From positions 1 to 35,710 of the forward strand of contig CBDBHZ010000006.1 of NCBI GenBank assembly GCA_965205905.1: a stretch of 35,710 nt of DNA, given 5' to 3'. How positions within the stretch are numbered: position 1 is the stretch's first letter; the number at the start of each line of letters is the position of its first letter. Origin of the DNA: JAHZMA01 sp965205905. GTDB lineage: Bacteria > Pseudomonadota > Alphaproteobacteria > JABAAW01 > JAHZMA01. The translations under genes were made by a program, and so were the position numbers. Positions 27,901 to 34,047 of this stretch are shown one piece after another. Under the pieces are notes generated by a model. The model saw only the letters and a program-made list of their open reading frames with translations. It was not told the origin of the DNA and did not search any database.

Positions 27901-30900
27901 GATGGCATGATGATTGCGGGATTTGAACTTGGGGGCAGTTACATTCCAACATCTGGTTCGGCTATTTTTCATGGCAAAGGGCAGGGCGTTTATGGTAAAA
28001 GTAACGAAACGCAAAGCTATGCAACTCTCTATAATTTAGAAGCAACGGCAGATTTTACCAATACCAGTTTGGCGCTCGCCATTACTGATACGGTTTGCAC
28101 AGGCGATATTAATGCAACAACATGTAACGCGCTTAATTTCACCAGTACCTTAACTTATGCGGAAAACACAAATAATATCAGTGGCACGGCAAGTGCAGGC
28201 AGTTTAACAGGCACGGCGCAAGCGCGTTTTTATGGCAAAGATAAAATCGCAGAATTGGGCGGTACTTTCAGCCTGCAAGATAGCAATAGCTATTATTACG
28301 GTTCATTTGGTAGCAATAACATTAGGCATGATATCAATGGCACGCAATTTGGCGTCTATGCGCGTGAGCTTAATGCGCAAAGCAGCGATGTTGTTAACGG
28401 TGTTTTTCACACCACAAGCAAACCAAATTCCTATACATCATTTAATAAAGTTGTTGTGGATGGTGGCAGCCATTATAAATATATAAGATTGAATGCGCTT
28501 AGCGTTTCTGCCGATAGTAATATTTTCTATGAACGCGATGCAGGCGACGCATGGGCTGATAATAAAACAGGTTCTACAGTTTCACTCACAAAAAATACCA
28601 ATGCGAACGCCGCCATCGGATTTGGTGGTCATGAAAATATCTTCTATGTGGCAGCTTTTCTAAAATATGGAAACTATAAAACTGATGCTTTGGCTGGTAA
28701 TGACAGAGGTGGTAAAACGACACTGCTAAATGCCGATATTACCAGTGGCGCGCCAAACAATAGCATTAGTGCAAAGATAAGCGCGAATAGAGCCGTAGAG
28801 CTCTTTGGTTTTACACCACATTATATGACCAATATTACTTGGGATATTACCAATGATTCAGTTAATACAAATAATCTTGACAGCGATAGTGCATACCTAA
28901 TCAATATGCGAACCCAAACATATGGCTATATGATGGCGGGCTTTGAAGTTGCGGGTGGCAATATTCCAACAAGTGATAAAATCTATTTCTTTGGTCAAGG
29001 GCGTGGCACTTACGGCGATAAAACCGCTGCAGCCACTTACAATACTCAATTTAATATCAAAACAATTGCTGATTTTAGCACCAGAAATGTAGCACTCACA
29101 AGCAGTGATACATATTGCATCAGCGATGCGGCTGTTTGCGCAGGGCTTGATGCCACAACATTAGCCTCGCTTAATTTTACAAGCACGTTAACCTATGCGG
29201 CAGGCATAAACAATATCACTGGCACGCTTACCACTGCAGGCTATATTGATAGTAATGATGCTACAAATAATATCGCAACGCTTACTGGCACAGCCGATGC
29301 CCGTTTTTATGGGAATGAGCGCACCACAGATGGCAACTCAACTGCGGTTGAAATTTTAGAGGCAACCGAAACAGGGTATGATTTAATGGAATTCGGTGGC
29401 ACATTCAGTATGCAAGATAGTGATTATTATTATTATGGTGCTTTAGGTGGCAAAGAAACAGAATATTTTACCTTTGATGATACCGAAACGCCTTATCAAA
29501 CTTGGGCAACAAGTGGCACAAGCACAACATTTAACGGTTTCAGTCATTATAATGGTAGCACTACGCCGAATCCACTCATCCAAACATTTGCAATAACGCA
29601 ATCTGGTAGTAAAATCACTGATATTAAAATCAATACCTTAAACCCTGATGGCACAATCGCAGAGACCGATAATTTTAATACAGATATTACAAATAATTAT
29701 ATTTATGATGGCAATGGTGGCGCTGCTAACCATGATGGTAATACTGGTTCTATCCGCATCATCACAACAGCTGATGATTCCGATAAATTCATTGCGGTGG
29801 TGCATCAGCCTGATAGGGCGCCATGGAATTGGAACTATCAAACAGTTGGCTTTATCGATAATGGTGAAAATGAAAGAGGCGGCTTTTCAACAGGCTCACT
29901 CAGTAATGATTTGCCAACAGAAGGCATTGCCAGCTTTACCGGCCGCGCATACGGTTATTATACCTATCCTACAGGTCCAAATTACATAACGCGGGCTGAT
30001 ACAAATATAGATGTGAATTTTGGCGCAGGCACAGCCGAAATTGCAACCAGTAACACCAGAAGGGTGGTATATTCTACTTCTTCTAGCAACCCCTTCTCTT
30101 CCTTTGAGGGTAGCAATGATAGTGCCCCCGCAGCATTCGCTGATTTTACAGGCACGCTTAATTATGATTCCATCAATAAATGGTATAAGGGTGGTCTCAT
30201 CACATCAGGCGCGAATAATGTTACGCCTTTTAAGGGTGATGCGACCATAAAAGTCTATGGTCCGAATGCCGAAGAAGTTGGTGGTATCTTTAGATTCGTG
30301 AATAGCAACAGAACCTATGTAGGCGGGTTTGGTGCGATACCAACTTTCTATAAATTTGCTGATAGTGCAACAGAATATAAGACTTGGGCAAATATTGGTA
30401 ACTCGGCTACATTAAACGGTCTAAGCTATTATGCTAACGGCGATAATCCACTCACCCAAACATTTAACATAACGCAAACCAGTGGTAAAATCACCGATGT
30501 TAAAATTAACACATTGAATGGTAACGGCACAATAACTGCCACGCGTGATTTCAACACAACCACTTTTCTTGGGACTGACTATTATCATGTGCATGATGGC
30601 GGTGGTGACGTTAGTGCGAGTGATAGTAACAGTGGTTCTTTGCGTATTATCAGCAGAGACAATGATAATAATAGCTACGTGGTTGTGGCGCATGAAGCTG
30701 ATAAATCGCCATGGAATTGGGACTATCAAACAGTTGGTATCCTCTATAAAAATAATTCTTTGGGTGGAAGCGGTGGTTTTTCAACAGGCTCATTCACCAA
30801 TGATGTTCCAACCAGTGGCAGTGCCAGCTTTACGGGGCGCGCCTATGGCTTTTATAGGAGTGGCACGAGTGAATATCTAACGCGCGCTAATGCAACAATC

Positions 30901-31275
30901 GTAACGAATTTTTCTGCAGGCACCGCTACCATTGCCACCACTGATACCAGAAAAACTGTAGTGGGTGCTAATATTGGTAACGGCTATGGCTTTGGTGATT
31001 CTGGTTTTCATAGTTTTTCTAGTGATGAAACTATTCTTAATTTCACTGGCACGCTCAGCTATAATGCTTATCATAAAGAGTTCAAGGGTGTTGTTACCGG
31101 TGGTACAAATGCTGGCAGTGGCGAGGCTGTTTTGAAAGCATACGGCCCGAATGCTGAAGAAGTTGGTGGCGTGTTTAAGTTGGAAGGCAATAACAGATAT
31201 TATGCGGGCGGATTTGGTGCGGTTGAATCATTCGCAACTTGGGCATCAACGGGTTCAATAATCATATATATTTGA
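18988..31275 (+). CDS. Giant lipoprotein with tandem TbpB-like barrel repeats
   Basis: An uninterrupted frame of 4095 residues with a lipoprotein signal ending LSGC (lipid Cys22, then Asn, compatible with outer-membrane sorting). Twelve complete repeats and the start of a thirteenth follow, each about 295-380 residues and each closing with a DARFYG...EFGGTF-L...YYYGAFGA-R variant. Units 1-10 have a long handle-like N-half (R--W, FGF--NYM-Y-SWD, MIAG-E) before the barrel half (F-GKG-G-Y). Units 11-13 are a shorter class with NWNYQTVG, GGFSTGS and AYGPNAEEVGGVF. The reading frame ends early at TGA 31273-31275 inside unit 13; the rest of that unit continues in other frames to 32111, so the intended protein is about 4373 residues. 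A long, ligand-binding or adhesive surface fibre is likely (inference). Substrate, Slam partner and receptor are not visible here. Confidence 0.87.
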   Translation: MKILQFRSFITILFVAIMLSGCNILSDTIHGATDLIFGEEEPRGGVGTVYLGRDDTDDEVNNAIATRTTGQKQETLIAKDDNDIFYNSLTEAANDEYVGNDGPDGLNERIFILQGLSVQREGTVQVTASGELGWNQASSTENDIVRITAPSVSLTFSETGQISAVTAYFADKEYSATNITADGTAIKGTIESVGGNYNISGNNRAEITLNRSDSFFGFNSNYMAHIGWDVVQQEAGSSDAYNVTGSMIVGIETASIPINNIYYASPGTVSNSIKFTGKGHGVYGDLNGVYATKFDFNADIDFASNLITLGSTNTIRCPSGSSLNCGNGSDASQLNFTTSLGAIPYNGNNIFGVVGAEELLGFVDARFYGVSAREFGGTIILKGRGVEYYYGAFGAQRAGIIRNAAFNNAISSATPNATVTVVTDDNVAFFGAMDESFTGLKTLSAYRDNRNIYSRPPTRAWEDNTDRQNVVTVAKTNRYSTALLFDGDGMLSEVTLNLADGNTDISGLNQNYTVAGQVNADGIFTSTDTTENISVTVDRKNVFGLADGNASNYMAYISWDITGDASFDPSPENKQLIDNSYSINGNMIAGIETFDLDFTTYDESVEFTGKGRGTYGNLTSSYDTIFDVSIDVDFKERQVTRFETNGTECKIAGCVDPKLFDLSQLDFTATGALTYIDNAISGAVETYKSSKNLTGTIDARFYGSGAWEFGGTFALADKSNYYYGVFGAERLGFETSSPLNTVELDSPIIIAAPISASTSYASITDLVDSGDGSEFVMNSLSVYTSDITTYQRAPNRSWLASDGIVAEADTNKEVSIAMLTGSSASIGFDSSKNIKSVTAYLDGNNYTAIIDTPVSGTKVVDATIALRNGELRAHEDNADFSPSIATISVDRSSDFFGFDTEYMMHISWHIAKEADSLNADSTVLSDDINDNLGIMLAGIEVAGNDIPKGGLSIDFVGKGKGRYVDGNDKVYQTVFDAKANVNFLARRVLFSTENSCATFQTDGEASACNEGVEIDLDIIQTTLEYQSRKNNISGTTVTTTDLLMAGRADARFYGDKSREFGGTFSLTNDNSYYYGAFGGFRITGIVTAFTFIDDIVDIDVDPQQATLIAKKSDTITPYNSLAEAANDASHAANKEFTLPALSVYINSSSVRTRVAGQSWSTADGSQAASLNRVNGSAASITFNDNGYISGASVYLKDETYTASIDSPASSSNFSATITTDVADSTSATLNIDRSADFFGVGNGLNYVAYISWDIEKEENELSNLTLESSEYNIDGAMIAGMEVAATDMAAFTTAVGSNIVTFRGAGRGYYGEQQSDNNVRTIFDVEATVKFNNKTVTLESADTYLCYSASDDACVQTTSLNFVALNLGFKNQDETINNTISGNMNAGTLTGKVDARFYGDSNVQELAGTFALKNDDDYYYGAFGAHRDHVAAIGAPIYYDTTVANIDIPVADRESRGESIAGTPYSLLTAFNESKSGNQAKTRGYVLEGISVSKQDATHYYRTADQLWSDAYREKEVTLSQITGSFGRINFYSEYITKFTAIFGDGKEYNSETNGGSATASGNISTSGGYNGTLSVTRDAADFGFFTEFMFALDWNVDTPNGNLDNGSDRLAETRTNDIGFMVAGMETNGENIYTSTYKDDYRFTGKGRGVYSNDSQNTSVKFDVTADVNFNTRNITLASTNTACVAESCTGVPLSESRMDFSGTLNYDVDSNVITGGVVSTLFTGEADARFYGDYQGNSFREFGGTFAMTHNSQATEYYYGYFGGNRGAINDSPLDDADIIPISNHTITATPEVFVQNGGGDAYQSINAIRVAPNTADPKISTWNALATYRNDDDLYSRKSTGNAWDAGDILKEVELATVTNASLSFTFDTDADISAVQLIFGDGSDERYSKVDSTPRDLGRSFSTSNSTSHLTEKVDVSRDSNVFGGIANYMMYANWSNESNDPDSGYSDTTYDYFGHMIAGFETEDSTFPARGPARVFTGKGAGHYNDLNGGKYKITFDTKLDVDFTAADFANQGVKLTVTGSDCTPTCNNPSFTNSLNFTDLPLIYTAGISPETTGTLSANLTIATNSAGALKGTVDGRFYGAGAWEAGGIFALKSDNNAKYYHGYFGGIRDEIADLAFDDTTDKAANPANSESIPLVGGNAYESLYHARLDNSAKTFKLEGVATYRDRKSYYSEHVDGADGEVEHLVDFYNITNPALSLTFDTNKKISGATLHLDNTYNYAGTPSTSGSSVFVSDIDVSSGFSDATTARVTISRDGDFNFESNYMAYVRWSANKTRVDSSNGLYGEEYDVDGYMIAGMEATIADVTAFKGKFTTDSATFNGRGRYEYYRYRDGGTSNVSSAFTTAMTINFSTNVVDFSTSNVGASYLNINSSSVGYNALTYDATNNTISGTTGRGNLVGAVNIRLYGDDGLWESGGVITLNDGTAYYQGYFGAERNSITDIATSTNSFNVIGSGTQQTVSTPAAYDSIAEALDDTNNTAAFTLKGLSITRDASKDYSRAINRDWNSADIKNRSVALAKIVGSALSVSFDSAGDVTSATSYLNDGANFTYTANSFTNSNSVATANINNLDSDYSAATTNTLTIDRSEETFGFVPEYMLYASWSVAKNTLSSDDSIRNDNQYDIDGFTIAGMDVVGADVPISGITKFEGKGRGIYGDIDNEYATIFDVKLDFDFSDKSNVGFNITNTACVVSGCSAPLATLNIGATLAITANTNDITGTGTITNAVGDLSGAIDARFYGDEYASKTHIREVGGTFSLKNSGTNYYMGAFGSERLAITSFTLSTLTDTQIAATEQLTPMGNAESFQKMFSDESNNQFTFNALSVSRNITTSYARLPEVEWNDADITQVIGLTTTSGANAEIQFGTKKKIGNIKLHYLPGNSNADYAILQIDALIDDAYRNDAHTLTHNIGFGAPADADTATLTADRRADLFGFIPNYMVNVSWNILSDTKDTNNFDVTSSNYDNTRVTEDGMMIAGFELGGSYIPTSGSAIFHGKGQGVYGKSNETQSYATLYNLEATADFTNTSLALAITDTVCTGDINATTCNALNFTSTLTYAENTNNISGTASAGSLTGTAQARFYGKDKIAELGGTFSLQDSNSYYYGSFGSNNIRHDINGTQFGVYARELNAQSSDVVNGVFHTTSKPNSYTSFNKVVVDGGSHYKYIRLNALSVSADSNIFYERDAGDAWADNKTGSTVSLTKNTNANAAIGFGGHENIFYVAAFLKYGNYKTDALAGNDRGGKTTLLNADITSGAPNNSISAKISANRAVELFGFTPHYMTNITWDITNDSVNTNNLDSDSAYLINMRTQTYGYMMAGFEVAGGNIPTSDKIYFFGQGRGTYGDKTAAATYNTQFNIKTIADFSTRNVALTSSDTYCISDAAVCAGLDATTLASLNFTSTLTYAAGINNITGTLTTAGYIDSNDATNNIATLTGTADARFYGNERTTDGNSTAVEILEATETGYDLMEFGGTFSMQDSDYYYYGALGGKETEYFTFDDTETPYQTWATSGTSTTFNGFSHYNGSTTPNPLIQTFAITQSGSKITDIKINTLNPDGTIAETDNFNTDITNNYIYDGNGGAANHDGNTGSIRIITTADDSDKFIAVVHQPDRAPWNWNYQTVGFIDNGENERGGFSTGSLSNDLPTEGIASFTGRAYGYYTYPTGPNYITRADTNIDVNFGAGTAEIATSNTRRVVYSTSSSNPFSSFEGSNDSAPAAFADFTGTLNYDSINKWYKGGLITSGANNVTPFKGDATIKVYGPNAEEVGGIFRFVNSNRTYVGGFGAIPTFYKFADSATEYKTWANIGNSATLNGLSYYANGDNPLTQTFNITQTSGKITDVKINTLNGNGTITATRDFNTTTFLGTDYYHVHDGGGDVSASDSNSGSLRIISRDNDNNSYVVVAHEADKSPWNWDYQTVGILYKNNSLGGSGGFSTGSFTNDVPTSGSASFTGRAYGFYRSGTSEYLTRANATIVTNFSAGTATIATTDTRKTVVGANIGNGYGFGDSGFHSFSSDETILNFTGTLSYNAYHKEFKGVVTGGTNAGSGEAVLKAYGPNAEEVGGVFKLEGNNRYYAGGFGAVESFATWASTGSIIIYI

Positions 31276-32108
31276 TGGTTTAAGCGCAGTTACGGGCAGT
31301 GCAACGGCAAGCGAAAAAACCTTTGAGATAACGCAATCTAGTGGTCAAATCACCGAAGTTAAAATTAATACAGTCGATACCGAAGGCGAGGTTACAGGTA
31401 GTAGTAATTTTAATACAAAACTTACGGGTTCTCATCGCCATATCAATGATACTTATCAGGGTATTAATGATGCGAGTAGTCAGCCCGGTTCTATGCGTAT
31501 CCTTAAGAAAATCTGGTAGTAATACAAGTTTCGTTGTGATATCGCCTCACCCTGACCATCCAACAGCCGCATCTGGTTGGCATTATCAAACAGCGGGCAT
31601 TATCAGTGATGGCGTTAATAGAGGTGGCTTTTCAACAGGCTCATATACCCAAGATATTCCAACCAGTGGCAGTGCCACCTTTAATGGCCGCGCCTATGGT
31701 TATTATAAATGGAGTGATAGCGCTCAACGTTTTCTAACGCGCGCTAATGCAACCATCACTGTGGATTTTAGTGCAGGCACAGCAGACATTGAAACCAGCG
31801 ACAGCAGAAGAGTGACATATGATGATAGCAGCGATATTAGCGCAAATTATGGCAATGATGCTTTCAAATCTTTTAACAATAATACTGATGCCAGTGATGC
31901 AAACTTCCTTAATTTTGAAGGCACGCTAACCTATGATGCCAGTAATAAATCCTTTACGGGCAGTGTGGCAGGCAATAATGATGGCACAAAAGTCGGCACT
32001 GGTAGTGCGACCATGAGAGCCTATGGCCCGAATGCTGAAGAAGTTGGTGGCGTGTTTAGATTTGATGTTGCTGATAGAGAATATGTGGGCGGTTTCGGCG
32101 CGAAACGG
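19195..32108 (+). repeat. Thirteen tandem TbpB-like protein repeats
   Basis: Approximate unit ends, set by the closing FG-G/FGA motif: 20178, 21183, 22221, 23270, 24297, 25332, 26308, 27315, 28317, 29457, 30339, 31227 and 32108. The distance between successive RFYG/AYG motifs is about 980-1070 bases for units 1-10 and 880-955 for units 11-13. Units 1-6 and 8-10 contain a Cys pair about 4-12 residues apart in the barrel half; units 7 and 11-13 have none. The first lipoprotein's three units belong to the Cys-containing class. Confidence 0.82.
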
Positions 32109-32111
32109 TAA
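31271..32111 (+). pseudogene. Frameshifted C-terminal part of the giant lipoprotein
   Basis: This is the continuation of repeat 13, not a separate gene. From 31271 the next frame reads FDGLSAVTG, EITQSSGQITEVKINT and SMRILKK up to a TAG at 31517. The third frame takes over at about 31508 with SGSNTSFVVIS and runs through HYQTAG, GGFSTGS, AYGPNAEEVGGVFRF and GGFGAKR to the stop at 32111. These segments align in order with units 11 and 12. The junctions are (AT)4 plus TTT at 31264-31273 and an A4 run at 31508-31511, each equivalent to one extra base (or two missing). Sequencing error, a real inactivating mutation and slippage are all possible; error is favoured by similar indels in the next two genes. 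Confidence 0.85.
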
Positions 32112-32113
32112 AG

Positions 32114-34039
32114 TTAGCGTAGCAAACCCTTAAACGCATCAGCAACAATATGATAGCCGTGCGGGGTTAGTATCGATTCAGGGTGAAACTGACAGCTATA
32201 GAAATTACTCCCGCGTAACGCGTTAATTTCAACATCATTACCAGTGCTATCTTCATCATACGCCTTATCATACGAAATGGTAACGTCATCAGGCACATCT
32301 GTTACCCCCGCCTGATAAACACCCGTGAAGCTGCTGAAAAAACCCACCAAATAAGGCTTGCCAAACAGATTGATATTCTTTTGAATACCCTGAAACGCCG
32401 ATGCCCGTTTCACCAATGTGATGCCCAATATATCACACAAAATTTGATGCGAGAGACATACCGCCAAAAACGGCTGTTCGCGCTTTAATAAATCTTGAAT
32501 CATACCGCGCATAATCGCCATTTTCGCGTCATTAGGGTCGGTAGGGTTGCCGGGCCCTGCGCCCATAATCACCACATCATAGGCGGATAAATCAACCTTA
32601 TCACTGTAACTGCGCCAATCAATATCAGCACCCAAATGCATAATGATGCGCTTTAACATGTTAGAAAAACCATCATTGCCATCGATAATCACGATTTTTT
32701 TACCAATAAATTCAGGCAGTTGCGAATATTCCTTATGTTGCGGTTCAATCCAAAACCGCGAGAGATTGATATTGCGCTTTTGCAAAATCACCTGCAATTT
32801 TTCTTGATTGATAAGCGGGATAGCGGGTGTTGGCGGTGTGGTATCTTGCCCGGCTTTTTGCAGTGATTTGATAACGCCCGATATTTTCACTTCGGTTTCT
32901 TTGCTTTCGCTAACAGGGTCAGAACCACGCACCAAAGTTGCGCCCGCCCGTCCGCTGATTTTACCCTCACCGCTAATTTCCAAAGTGCGAATGGTAATCG
33001 GCGCATCTAGCATCTCACCACCCTCATCATCTGTGCCGATAATCGCAATCACCGACGAATAATAACCGCGCGATTGCTTTTCGTATCGATAATTAACCGC
33101 AAGCGCGTTTTTAAGCGGGCTACCCGTAACAGTGGGCGCGAACATTGAATATTTCAGCAGATGGTGAATATCCTTATCGGAACGCCCAATCAGCAGATAT
33201 TCGGTATGCACCAGCTGCGACATTTCCTTCAGCAATGGTCCGATAATCGCACCGCCCTTATCGCATAATTCGCACATGATTTTCAGCTCTTCATCAACCA
33301 CCATCAGCAGTTCAAAAATCTCTTTCTCATCTTGCAGGAACTCAAAAAAATCTTGCTGAAAATGCGCCGCATCAGTTTCGTTCTTGCGGAATGTGCCACT
33401 GATAGGGTTCATCATCACTTCGCCCTTGATTTTGGAAATATGCCGTTCGGGCGATGCGCCAATCACATAATCGGTGCCATCAAAGAACAAAAACGTGCTG
33501 TAACTGCCAATCTCATTCACCAAGAGTGAGCGGAAAATACTCAACAAAGCGGGCAGTAAGTCGCCCTCTAATTGCGCGGTAAATTCGCGTGGAATCACAA
33601 AATTCGCGCCTTGCCCATTATCAATTTCATCGGTGATGATACGGCTAACAATCGCCTGATATTCCTCAAACGTCATATCATAGCCAATATTGCTAATGGT
33701 AACAGGCAGGTTTTCAATATTCTCTAAAACCTCACCCAGCTGGCATGAAGTGGTGCTGACTAACCTTCAGGCTTTTGATTTTCTCACCACCATCATGCAC
33801 CGCAAAGCCGCGTTCTTTCACTTGACAAAAGGGGATAAGATTGATTGATGTAAAGCTGTTTTTTCGCTGGTGTCGGCAGGAGGCAAAGTTGGAGGTAGGG
33901 GGATTTGCTTGATTTCATCAAGCAATGTTAATGCGCCCTTACATATAAGAATCTCATCATCACACCCTTTGCGCTGCATAAAAAAAGGTGAGGCAAATTG
34001 TGTTAAAAATTGTTGAGGGTTAAGATTGTTATTTGTCAT
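32114..34039 (-). pseudogene. PhzE-like anthranilate/ADIC synthase, two apparent frameshifts
   Basis: Converts chorismate and glutamine to 2-amino-2-deoxyisochorismate (PhzE) or anthranilate. Read through two single-base shifts it gives about 641 residues, the PhzE length, with a fused amidotransferase. N-terminal frame from ATG 34039: MTNNNLNPQQF to about HQSIL. Middle frame: PFCQVKERGFAVHDGGEKI and QHHFMPA. Main frame: GEVLENIENLPVT, then ANFVIPREF, GASPERH, MNPISGTF, VDEELKIM, HTEYLL, FAPTVTGSPLKNA and the amidotransferase domain with nucleophile Cys in AVCLSHQ and QFHPES near the end. CLSHQ instead of CLGHQ is typical of PhzE-like proteins. Indels lie at 33827-33840 (one base missing next to A4/G4) and 33735-33737 (one extra in C3). 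It follows the chemoreceptor after 8 bases and converges on the giant lipoprotein gene. Confidence 0.85.
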
Positions 34040-34047
34040 AGAGTGTT

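Noticed and set aside
31255..31520. Programmed ribosomal frameshifting in the giant lipoprotein
   Set aside because: I see no canonical slippery heptamer followed by a clear structure, two shifts would be needed, and similar indels occur in the next two unrelated genes.
31341..32111. An apparently separate gene with an ATG at 31341 downstream of the giant lipoprotein
   Set aside because: Its first 50 or so codons are in a frame that does not match the repeats. Only the part after about 31508 matches unit 13, so it is the shifted tail of the giant gene.
33818..34039. A 73-residue hypothetical protein
   Set aside because: It aligns in position and sequence with the PhzE-like N-terminus, and the similarity continues in the next frame (CQVKERGFAVHDGG).
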